Source of the DNA: Chiridota heheva
Lineage: Eukaryota; Echinodermata; Holothuroidea; Apodida; Chiridotidae
Length of the DNA stretch: 64,000 nucleotides
Reading direction: 5' to 3'
Assembly: GCA_020152595.1 (NCBI GenBank)
Contig: JAIGNY010004394.1
Span: 62,001-126,000, forward strand
The notes beneath the pieces are model-generated. The model saw nothing but the letters and a program-made list of their open reading frames with translations. It searched no databases and was not told the DNA's origin. Within the stretch, counting starts at the first letter, position 1, and the number at the start of each line of letters is the position of its first letter. This document shows, piece by piece, positions 24,181 through 34,811 of this stretch. Made by a program: the position numbers and the translations under genes.

Positions 24181-25019
24181 AAGTCAAGAAGTTTATGAAA
24201 AAAAGCATCGAAACCACAAAATCTTTTGGTTCTGATTCTTCTGTGCTAGATGAAGATTAAAAACATTCTTTGCTTGAATAAAAATGATAACAATAAGAAA
24301 TGTACAGTTGTGACTAGTTTGAATGATAGTGGTTATACACTCGCTTCAATCCACCTTTAATTTGTTAAGATACTTTTAGCATCATTGTATATTCATGTAA
24401 AATTTACAGAAACCATGAAAAATATTTCTCTTCAGTGCTAGATTTAAAACAAGAGAGGTTAGCTGAATTAAAAGGAAGGCTGTAATTAGTAATAAGCTTA
24501 TGATGTGATTATCTCAGATTTTCAACAGATTGAAAGGTTACAAAATTCTATGAAAAAGGGAAAAACGACTACTACTTCAAGATCCAATGTAATCATGAAG
24601 GAGTTGAGTACCAAAACTGAAATTTGGCATGTGCACATTTTGGCCTAAATGAATTAATCTGGTAAAGTTTCATCAAAATCTAAGAGGGTTGCCTGCGGAC
24701 CATTAGTTGATTTGACATGGAATGACTCAAATTTTCGACCTAAATAATGTGAGTTTTGTACCAAAAAGGGTAAAATATTATCAGATTTTTCCCAATTGGT
24801 TTACCATTTTTTTAGATCAACAATGAAAATATTTGTCAGGTTAAAGTTGTGGTTAAAAAATTTTGTTAAAAGTTTTCATAATTTAAGTTATGAATGGTGT
24901 ACGTTCATGTAACTTGGTATAGGGGTACTATACAAGTGAGCATGATTCGGGGTTGTGTAGCATAGGCGTACTGTTTAAGTGGGCATGATTAGGGATTGTG
25001 TGGGCATACTAATTAGCTT

Positions 25020-25034
25020 ATTTGCATAACAATA
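25020..25034 (-). promoter_or_regulatory. SOX-OCT composite-like site 1
   Basis: ATTTGCATAACAATA; the minus strand reads TATTGTTATGCAAAT, one base from the vertebrate canonical SOX2-OCT4 composite CATTGTTATGCAAAT. Motif match only; no activity shown. Confidence 0.35.
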
Positions 25035-25139
25035 AAAATATTGGTATTTATGATCTCTTAAATTACAATAGATGTGGGGATTTTGCTTGCACATTGTCTA
25101 CACCTAATGGTGAGGTGAAGTGTGCATAATAATTAGGTT

Positions 25140-25154
25140 ATTTGCATAACAATA
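25140..25154 (-). promoter_or_regulatory. SOX-OCT composite-like site 2
   Basis: ATTTGCATAACAATA, the same sequence as site 1, 120 bp further on, in the second half of the first repeat block. Confidence 0.35.
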
Positions 25155-25377
25155 GACTTTCGTACAAAATGTTTAACATTCATGAGTGCATAACTTAAGT
25201 TATAAATATGTACATTCCTGTATTGTTGTGTCGCTGCGCCATGAGCATCACTTATGATGGATACTGGCGCATAACAAGTATTCATTATTATTATTATTAA
25301 CTTGGCACAGGGGAAGACGACATGGGTTATGTTCAAATAAGCATGATTGGGGATTGTGTGTGCACACTAATTAGCTT

Positions 25378-25392
25378 ATTTGCATAACAATG
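25378..25392 (-). promoter_or_regulatory. SOX-OCT composite-like site 3 (exact consensus)
   Basis: ATTTGCATAACAATG; its complement CATTGTTATGCAAAT equals the canonical composite with the SOX half and the octamer abutting. Confidence 0.4.
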
Positions 25393-25519
25393 AAAATATT
25401 TGTATATATAATATGTCTTAAATGAAAGCGAAGTGGGGATTTTGTTTATACAAATGATCATGTAAAGATAAAGAGCATTGTCCACACTTAATGGTGAGGC
25501 GTAGTGTGCATATTAGGTT

Positions 25520-25534
25520 ATTTGCATAACAATT
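25520..25534 (-). promoter_or_regulatory. SOX-OCT composite-like site 4
   Basis: ATTTGCATAACAATT; complement AATTGTTATGCAAAT. The octamer and SOX core are intact. Confidence 0.33.
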
Positions 25535-25540
25535 TTCCCT

Positions 25541-26344
25541 TTAACTTTTTCAGCTGGTAAATATAATTACCCTTTAACTAGATTCTTTAGAAGTACTTTC
25601 CTGGCATATCCAATTTCTTTAATCCCACAAATCACAGGGGGAAATATGAAAGAATACATCAACACTAAGCATATCAGGATGTGATGTCACAACTATATAG
25701 TAGTCACATTTCATTTTTGGCTTAAATATCTTCTTAAAAGATTAATATTTTGGAATACTTCCTTCACCCTTTTTTTTTGTTTCTTTCTTAATCCTCTTTC
25801 ATATAAGGTGAATTAACTTGACCATTTAACTAATCCTTTAAGATGAATAGAGAGGGTAGTTAGGTAAGTAAATGCCTGAAGAAATAACAAATAATTGCAT
25901 TATGCCACAAGGATATATTGTTAATATTTTGATATTTCATTGACATGGGCAAGTCATGGGTCTCTCCTTTCTTTGTGGCTCAAGGTGTATAATGAAAAGA
26001 GGTGTTTCATTTATAAAGATTTCTTTCATATTTTCTGAGTTAGTAGGTGGGGTAGTAACCTCACACAAAATGTCTGATACAACTCAAAGATATTTTGAGG
26101 CTTGCAGTAAAGTATGAAAATTGAAAGAAAGAGGAAAAGTGAGTCCATCCTTCTAAAGCTTGTGTTATTTGAAATAACTTTCCCTACAAGCCCTATTACC
26201 GGCATATACGTCTATCAAGAAGCCCATTGTCTACGCTAGTTTTGAATAGTCGAGCGTACTCTCCCTCTGACAGTTCTTGTTATTACTATATTATAGGTTT
26301 TCCCTTTAATTGACTACAAGGCTTTTGTATTCTTGGAAATTTCA
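25541..26344. other. No recognised feature
   Basis: AT-rich intergenic DNA between the SOX-OCT repeat and LINE fragment C. Confidence 0.45.
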
Positions 26345-27065
26345 CCAAAGAAACTTCCGCTCCCCCCCTCCCCCCTCCCCGCTTCGTCATATCCTCCATC
26401 TCTAAATCCATCCTCACTGGCATCCTTAACATGCTCTGATCCAATCCACTCATCCTACAAATCCTTAATAAACTTTACGCTCTTTCCTCCTTAAGGAAAA
26501 AAAATAATCTTTTCTGGATCACCATCCACGTCGACATTCCCGGCAACAAAAGAGCTGGCAGTGTCACCAACAACCCTCTGTCGAATCACATCTCTCCTTC
26601 TCCTATCCCATACTCAGATCTCCGTTTCTCCACTTCCAGCTACCTCAGTAAGACCTGGCAAGACTCCTGGAATCTCAAGATCAGTAACAAACTTCACACC
26701 ATTAAACCCAAAGTCGTGACCAAATTCCCCCTACACAGTTGCAACCGCAGGGAGGACATTGTTATCACCCACATCCACCTCGGCCACACCTTTCTCACCA
26801 ATCTCACCTACTGTCTGGCTCCTCTGCTCCTCTGTGCCCTACATGCAACACCGATCTCTGGATCAAGCATATTCTCTTAACCTGTCCCATATACCTGAAC
26901 GCCAGATCACACCTCTCCCATCTCCATTTCCGATCTTTTCAAGAACAATCCTTACCTCTAACTTCATCACCTTTCTCCACATCAGCAATTTATTCCACCT
27001 GATCTAAACCTCCCTTTCCTTTCCTTCTCTGCCTTACCTTCTTCTTATTACCTTATTAATAACTG
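26345..27065 (+). mobile_element. Jockey-like LINE fragment C (RNase H and C-terminus)
   Basis: The broken reading contains SKSILTGILNML, LFWITIHVDIPGNKRAG (degraded SHVGIPGNERAD of the RNase H-like domain), LSKTWQDSWN, HIHLGHTFLTN and a cysteine-rich C-terminus. It aligns by eye with fragments D and E. 5' truncated, as expected for target-primed insertion. Confidence 0.8.
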
Positions 27066-27681
27066 ATCAAATTTTGAGCAGATATAAATCAAAATTTAAA
27101 AGTGCTGTCTTTAAAATTGCAAAACTGATATTTTCAGATTTTAATACTCTTTCAATCAATATAGATATTGCTACATGTCCATAGACTTGTTAAGTTGGTA
27201 CATTACAAATGTTGTTGGCAATTATCAACACTGTACAGCATTTTTTTGAAATTTTGGTTTCTGAAAAAACAAACAGAATATATTTCTTTAACAAAAATAA
27301 AGAAGCTTTCATGGAGCACAATGGTGTTTTGGCACATCCCCCATGCTCCAGGCATTCTAGTGACACCACCGCTTTCAACCAGTTTTTGTAACCTTGTGAA
27401 ACTACCTGGACTGCCTGCCACCTTTAGATATAATTTACATCACTAATGAAGATTTTCAGCACATTTTATGATTATATAAGTTATGAGGTCTAGCTAACAT
27501 AACTGGTTGAGTGCAATGAAGGAGCAGGGGTTTTCTCAAAAAATGTAAAGAAATATAATAGGTTATTTGCTAGGAAAATTCTTAGGGGTTAATTAATTCA
27601 GAAATAGTTAATAAATAAAAAATACAGTGAAAAATAAACTGTTTTGTCCTTAGACGTATGACCCCACCTTTACTGTATAGC

Positions 27682-28060
27682 CATAGGTGTAGTAGCGTGA
27701 TGGGGGGGGGGAGGGGGGCATTGGGATAATGTGCCCCACCCCACTTTCCTGAAAAACAATTACTCTAAAAGGTGCAAGAACCGGTGGAATTTGCTCACAC
27801 TTTTTAAACAAATATTACAAAAGTGCCACTTTCAAAATTAAATGCCTTTTAATTACTGACCCAATAGTAGGAAACTGGCAACTTTTATCAGTCCCATGTA
27901 CCAGAAAATGGGTTCCCATTGGAAAAGTGCCCCTTTCTAAAAATGAAGTGCCCCTTTTACTTTATTATCTAAAGATAGGGGGTGGACATATGTATACAAC
28001 TTGGGAAGTGCCCGTTAAGAGGTTGTGCCCTGCACTCTTTGAAAGCTTCTTACACCCCTG
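27682..28060. mobile_element. 379-bp MITE with GTGCCCC-rich body
   Basis: The ends CATAGGTGTAGTAGC and the complement of CAGGGGTGTAAGAAG are inverted. Flanks TGTATAGC and TGTATAGT agree in 7 of 8. The body AATGAAGTGCCCC...GGGAAGTGCCC is shared with 40265-40485. Confidence 0.78.
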
Positions 28061-28709
28061 TGTATAGTTCCATGGCTACTTGCTAGTTATCAGTTTATTG
28101 TTGTTGTTTGCATACACATTCCACCCTATGGCAATCATGACATATTCACCCTTAGCTGTAAGCTGCCCGTCCAGTAAGCTGCCCGTCCAGGCATCTCAAC
28201 TATTTTTGATTTATTCAATATGGGCCATAGCAGTGAGTAATTATGAACACGTGAAAGTGCAGTTTGGTTGCAGATCACTTGTGTGCATACTGTGAATTAT
28301 CAACTGTACATGTAGGTCTAATGTTAGTCCATGCTTTTGAAGGTATATGGACAGGTCTTTAAATTACATTGTTAAAAGGATTTAAAACAATCTGTTGACA
28401 TTTATAAGGAAACTTAATTTCTCTTTTTGATGTCACAAAATTTAGAGATAAAAGAATGATAATATAACCATAAAAAACCCTTTAAATTAAAAAATGCTGT
28501 ATTATGGTCAATTTATGATTAATTATGACCGTCATCACTTTGATGTAACCTTTTTTATGGTTTAGAGCCTACTGTACCTTCCAAAATAATGCTCAAGTTG
28601 TTGCTACCTGTTCTTTGTTAAGACATACCAAATCATCGTGAATAACACGTTTCCTAGGGAAGGCCTACTGAGTATCATGGATTAAAGCTACAGGTAGCAT
28701 GGTACTATT

Positions 28710-29186
28710 CAGACCCCTAGCTTGATTTAAAAAGGGGCAGGGTGCCAGACTTGTTGAGGGGCACATTAATGCAAACGTGAAGCGCTGCTTCTTTTCGGCT
28801 TGGAATCCAGGGGCCCCCTTAAGGCTCAATCCCATGGGGAAGGGGCCCCTTAAGGCTCAATCCCATGGGGAAGAAGCTCTGGGATTTTAGCTATAATCAT
28901 ACCTCAGAATGAAACTATTCTGATTGATAAGGACCATTCATGAGCCAAACAGGACAATTGCTTACTATGCTATCATACTGCGTTCTGTATTCATGTGAGG
29001 TATTTCATTTATAAGATTAATTAATATTATCAAATTTAAAAAATATATATATAATTGTTTTAATTATTTTTTCTCATGAAGGGCAGGGCGGACCCAAGGG
29101 GGGCAGGGCGGACCCCAGGGGGGCAGGGCTGGCCCACAAAGGGGCAGGGCGGGCCGCCCCTGTAATACAGCAAAGCTAGGGGTCTG
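28710..29186. mobile_element. 477-bp MITE of the CAGACCCCTAGCTT family
   Basis: The ends CAGACCCCTAGCTT and AAGCTAGGGGTCTG are perfect 14-bp inverted repeats flanked by CTATT on both sides (28705-28709, 29187-29191), suggesting a 5-bp TSD. Inside are a 34-bp direct duplication (CTTAAGGCTCAATCCCATGG, about 28829-28870) and tandem GGGGCAGGGCGGACC units near the right end. Confidence 0.85.
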
Positions 29187-29191
29187 CTATT

Positions 29192-31569
29192 ACAGTATTA
29201 CTCCGCCAGCTCAAAGTGAGAACCCCCAGAAAAAAGGCTAATAGAAATATTTTTGAGAGGTCCTATTTCATGGGACAGGAAGTTGCAAATTTCAGGAATG
29301 GTAGAGAAAGGATAGGTCTTGACAAGGACGTAGGAAACGGGATGGAGGGGGGATGGGGTGGGGAGGCTTTAGACCACTAGTAAAAAATGTGAGGGGCAGA
29401 AGCATTCTTTCACCCCCCTCACTTTTTAGGGAATAAAACCCCTTATTGGGCTTATTTGTACCCTCTGTGAAATATATAAACCTTTGCGGTGCTTGTTCTT
29501 CTGATTTATTCAGTTATAATTTATAATATCTCGGTCCGATTTTAGTTTCCGATTTTAGTTTCCCCAATTAAAATAATTTGAATTGACCACACTTGGCTGT
29601 GAAATGTAGCATTACATCGTATACACAGACGTAGCGCCTGCGTATGTGTAACTTAGTTACAGTTGGTACATGTACATGCAGGTAAGAGGTCTCTGCACTG
29701 TGAGCATGTATGTACTGCCATGTACGTTGTGTCTTATACCAACATAATTGTCTATTAATATATATAAAAACTTCCTACAATTGTGAAAATAAATGGGACA
29801 AAAATGAGACTTTTGAGTGGGAAGAGGGGTCGAGGTTTGTGGTTAATAAACTTTCAGCCCCCCCCCCTCTCCCCAAGAACTTTGCATATCCAAATTTGAC
29901 AAGATTTGTTTCAGAAAAAGTTTCATGGGAAACTATTTTGCCATGGACTTATACCAAAATTTGAGTTATTTGGTGATGATGTATAACACCCTTTCACTTC
30001 AGCCTAAAGAAGGGGGCCAAAACCTCAGGCCAACCCCTATTAAACATACCACCATCCGAAAGATAATTGATGGTGCTTTTCAGAAAACATTGCACAAATT
30101 TGTGAAACTTCCCCTTGCTGTTGCAAAAAAAACCTGAAACTTAACTCTTTCATCGTAGGTTTCAATAGGGCAAATAATTAGTTCTGTGCTACCCACAGAG
30201 ATGATTATAAAAGTGAAGGTCATTTTGAGGCATGTGCCATCTAGGTACATGTTATGGTGTCAGTCAACTGCGCAGCTAGTGATCGATTTCTCTTTGATAC
30301 TGTCATGGCGTTCTCTGAACATGACAAAATTCGTATGCTGCTTGAACGTGACATTCTTTCCTCCTAAAAATGCAGAATGTGAATGTTGAGTTCAAATTTT
30401 TCATGAATCTATTCTAATGGTTTCTTAATTTTTGATTGCTCTTTGTTTCAAGGCCCATAAGTGTAAGCCATCCCATATGGTAATGTTTGTTTCACGCGCT
30501 TGTGATAATCTCCCTAACTGTGGAAAACGCTCTGGAAAATTGCAAATATTTTGCACTTCAAATGTTATGACTATAGAGTCTCAAACGGTATAGAGAACTT
30601 GAATGCATTATCTATCGTTTGAGACCATTTTCATTGAATTATTCCAAACAAAAGTACCGTACTTTGTAAACTATAAAATGTGTTTTTTCTTATTTTTCAA
30701 TAGGAGCGCAAGCAAAATCACAAGGTTATCGCCTCTTTGACCTTTGTTACTTATGTTTTCCATATATATAAAATCCAACGTGTTTGGTGCAAAAAGGGTA
30801 CTTTCCAACAAATAAAAATCGATGAGAGAAAATATTTCGCGTCCGCTTATGTATTCCTTTACTTTGATTCTGACGTAATCTTAGCACGCCCAAGTCGCGT
30901 GGACTGTACTATTTTGTTCAGAGGGTTTCCTGTTGTTTGTGTATGGTAAACGTGCTGTGAAGATACGAATAAGCATTTTCCAATGTCGGATTTTGTCTGA
31001 TTTTCTTCCATTTTTAGTTCCACCCATTACACAGAGTGTAATGATTGAAACTTATTAAATCGTACGTGAGCTCCCATATGTGCCTGTGCAATGGTTTGCT
31101 TTAAAATGCATCTCTTCCTAGGTTTTAACAGTTTTGCTCTTGAAATTCTGGCTCAAATTAGATTTTTGTAAGCTTCATGTAGCTTGTATTTTGCTAATAG
31201 ATATTCTATGTATTTTTTTAATTAAAGCTCCCGAAAGGTTTTACTAAAGTATCAGATTTCATACGAAATGGTGCTTAAAATAGCTAGCTGTAGACAATGC
31301 TCTGCGTACGTACATGGAGGTCCTCATGCATTCAGAACATGTGTTTCCTATTAGCACTACGATATTTACTACTTTTATTAAACATATCCAAAAGCAGGTA
31401 TAATATTATTAATTTGTGTAGTGTACCTTTCATACAAGACCAAAATTATGCGATTTTATGAAAATTTGAGTGAATTACGGGATGATAAAAAAATTCTATA
31501 TCAGAGACTTGAAGCTGTGTGAAATTTTTGGGATGTGACTTTGTGCTGCTTTGTGTTATGTCAGGGAGT
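29192..31569. other. No recognised gene
   Basis: Some C- and G-rich MITE-like patches (about 29330-29420 and 29860) within AT-rich DNA. Frames near 29710-30390 lack convincing splice sites or conserved motifs. Confidence 0.4.
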
Positions 31570-31850
31570 TGGCATTAACCCTTACTCTACCATGGCTTTA
31601 AAGAAAGCAAGCCCAATTTTCGTAACTTTTTTTTCATATGCATTTTTGACAACTTTCCTTCCATTTTCTTTACAAGTTTGGTTGGAATAAAAGCTAAGAT
31701 ATTTATCTTTTGAGTAATAAAAGCCAAATCAGGAAATATTGGACAAAAATATGCAAATTAAGTAATTTTTGGCTAAATTTTGTCAACAAATGGTCAATCT
31801 TTGCAGAAGTATAACTTCTTGTCAATATTGGAAACAGAGATTTGTGTTTA
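31570..31850. repeat. Dispersed AT-rich repeat beginning TTAACCCTTACTCTACC
   Basis: It shares its start AACCCTTACTCTACC, AAGCTAAGAT-type middle and AAATATGCA motifs with 36395-36720 in KLHDC3 intron 3. A similar TTAACCCTTTACTACCCTAC end occurs on the minus strand at 51269-51288. Possibly a TTAA-targeting MITE; boundaries are unclear. Confidence 0.45.
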
Positions 31851-31984
31851 CTATTTCGATACTTTATGAAATTTCCTTTCCAATGATGCTAATCTATATT
31901 TTTTAGAAAGAAAGGAAAGATGAAAAAACACCACAAATGAATATAGTCAAAAGACCCCTGAAAGCTGCAGCAGAAAAATATTTA

Positions 31985-32070
31985 CGCAGTGGTCACGGTG
32001 AGACTCGAACATGGAGTGCTCGCATACTAGCCGCATACATTTCCTCTGCACCACATAGTCATTGAACTTG
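31985..32070 (-). mobile_element. tRNA-like sequence (SINE head or tRNA pseudogene)
   Basis: On the minus strand CTATGTGGTGCAGAGGAAAT resembles an A-box region, and GTTCGAGTCTC is a good B-box 40-odd bases later, followed by ACCGTGACCACTG. No family 1 or 2 body was seen after it. The acceptor stem is not convincing, so a functional tRNA is unlikely. Confidence 0.55.
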
Positions 32071-32354
32071 AAGAGGTGTTATTTATATATTTATATATCA
32101 AATGAAAGGAAATTGCAAGCACTTTTGAATCGTACGTAGGGCCTAATGTTAAGCATAACTTACTTTTATTAAGGTAAGCTTAATTAAATGATTTATAAGA
32201 TGGTTTTAGAGTAATTTTAAGCCGATGTCCGCCTGGATTTCAGCATGCATGATGCAACTGTACAGTACCTTTGTAACGTAACTAATGTAGTGTAGTGTAA
32301 ACAAATAAATACACTGTGTGTAGTCGGGTAGTACTGCACTAGCAGTAACTACCA

Positions 32355-32396
32355 TTCTCAACTGCAATTCTCAACTGCAATTCTCAACTGCAATCT
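32355..32396. repeat. 13-bp tandem repeat, three copies
   Basis: CTCAACTGCAATT repeated three times. Confidence 0.9.
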
Positions 32397-34791
32397 GTAG
32401 TGTAGGCCTACTCTGATTAAGAAACTATTTATGTTATGTTAAGTTATTGTGTACGGACCATCTAGAATTCAAATTCTTGAATATTGCTGTAAGGAAATTT
32501 ACTTTTAATTAGCCTAGATCAAAAAATAATAATAATAATCAAAAAAGCACAATCTCTGATGCTGTTTTAAGCTTCACCAAGGCCCAGGGCCTGTTTTTTT
32601 TTGTTTTTTTGTTATAGGGAATGGGGGTGGGGAGTTATCAGTTCTCAATCAACAATCACTGTGCAGCTATTGAAGGCCTATCATTTTTTTAGGAGAGTTA
32701 AACATTTCTTGATGAACTGAACATATTGTGGCTAGGCCTACGCTGCTACTGTGTTTTTTTGTAACTTCAAACTTTCATCACAATCTTTTGCAGCCACCTT
32801 GGCCTATGGCCTGTTATTTATTTATGTTTTCATGCAAGTGCCAGAGTTTTTATTTATTGTTCTACCGAACATTGCAAGTACACTGTTATTGTGTGTGTGC
32901 CATCATGAATTGTCTTGATCTATGTGTATAATTTGTTTAATAATGATATTGCTGAGAGAAACTTAACTTCTGATTCAATAAAAATATTTTTCATTTCATC
33001 ACATTTTGTTTTGTTTTCATTTTCATTAAAAATTAGGCATTTTATGCTCATACTTTCAACATTTTGATTAATATTCATAATTAATTAATTCATTAAATGT
33101 TAATTAGTAGTTAAATGTTTGTAACATTTTCAACATTTTAATAGAATATTACAAGTTCATTGAAATTGGTTTTATTCAAATTAAATGCATCTAGTTTTGA
33201 ACAATGTCATAGTAAGTAAATAACCCAAAATGATTATTAATGAATTTTTCGATTATGTGTTTGTTTGTCTTGTTATTTAAATTATACACACAGTTTAGCT
33301 AGAAACTTACAAACTGTCAGCTTAATTATTTATTTGAAGCACACTGAAATAATTTCAGATTTGCACACTTTGATCCAATCAGTGAATTGTCTCACTTTTT
33401 GTCAACGTTGGTTAATTATTTAGGTCATTAATTTGACTTTCCCTTTGTTTATTATGTCCTTAAATACTAATTCTACATGCCTGAACCATTTGCTAAAACA
33501 CAGCTTATTTAGTTTTAAAACTGCATTTCACTCAAGTTTAGGATATTTTACATTAAAATGCATTTGTCCCACTTTTCCAAATTTAGTGTATGTTATGGTT
33601 TGTTTACACTTTAATTATGTCAATTAATTCTTTAACAATGTCATATTATCAATCATTTATTTCTTCAAGTTGGAAGAGAATATTGTACAGAACAAGAAAA
33701 TACTTGATAGCAGTAGTAAAGTAACATGTCCAAACTTTTATTATGCTTTCAAAATGCTTAATTCTTTAAATTGACAAAAATTTGGCCAATTCTGGTTGTC
33801 ATGGGAAGTATCATCAACAACTTAGAGGTATACAGATTTAAGCTAAAAATTAGTAAACTTCAAGAAAATTTTTAAATTACATTTGAGAAGATCAAATATG
33901 ACAAAAATAAAATTGCTTTTAAAATAAAAACCAGTCAGTTGGTTTTTGCACTGCCATGAATTGAACTATAACATCATTGATGTCTACATGTACAGTACTT
34001 AACAGTTTTCTTATATATTTTGTTACACTAAGATATATTTCTTATTATATGACTATTCATCAGAAATTAAAACATTATTTGGCTGAAATATTATCGACAA
34101 CAATCAGGAACGAAGAAGTGCAAGAGCGAGGAATAAAGACAACGTTAGGTTGCATGATTATGATACTAAAAATTAAGAACTATGTTATATATTAAACTTT
34201 TTGTATGAATTAATACCTGTTTATTATATCCTCAAATATACTTTTAAGACTTCCTTTTTAAAACCAACCCACATAATAATGGTACAATCCAAGTTTATTT
34301 ATAGTTTTCCGTAACACATCACAGCTAGTTCCACGATTTTTTTTCTTATGCGCGTTTTAAGGTAAAACATTCCCATATGTTAAAACTAGTTAAAACTCAC
34401 AAGTTTTCTATTTGCTGCACAATTAGTTAAGAAAAGAGTGGTTCATAAAGTTTTTTCATACAGTAATTGTACCAAAGAAAGTTGAGATTTCTTGTGAGGG
34501 AATGCAAGGGACTCAAAAAGGGTGAAACATTCCCCACTTAGTGACCAGTTGTTTCAGTCTATAAGTGCATTTGCCAGACTGCCAGTATTCACAACTTTCA
34601 CAAGGTTTGTAGGCATGTACACTTACTGTATCACTATACTAGAGACACCAAAATATTGAATGCCTGTAGTGGACAGCTCCGGTAATAAATCAAGCTACTA
34701 ACATTTTAAGTTGCCTCAATTTAATGTGAAAAGCTTCTTCACATAAAACATTCTACTTGGACTAAAGTCCCTTTTTTTTCTTTCTTTCTAG
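32397..34791. other. KLHDC3: Upstream region of KLHDC3, no gene recognised
   Basis: Very AT-rich DNA. The KLHDC3 acceptor at 34790-34791 (CTTTTTTTTCTTTCTTTCTAG) requires at least one 5' noncoding exon upstream, which I could not place. No TATA or CpG-rich promoter was identified here. Confidence 0.5.
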
Positions 34792-34811
34792 GAATTAACA
34801 TTTTGTAAGCC

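Larger units (their letters stand above)
24960..25540. repeat. Imperfect tandem repeat, about 0.36-kb period, with SOX-OCT-like sites
   Basis: The block GGGATTGTGTG...GCATACTAATTAGCTTATTTGCATAACAAT, a middle part, GTGGGGATTTTG and TAATGGTGAGGTGAAGTGTG then TTATTTGCATAACAAT occurs at 24980-25155 and again at 25345-25535. Each block holds two ATTTGCATAACAAT motifs. Confidence 0.8.

Noticed and set aside
31985-32070. Functional tRNA gene
   Set aside because: Good B-box but no convincing acceptor stem or cloverleaf; more likely a SINE head or pseudogene.
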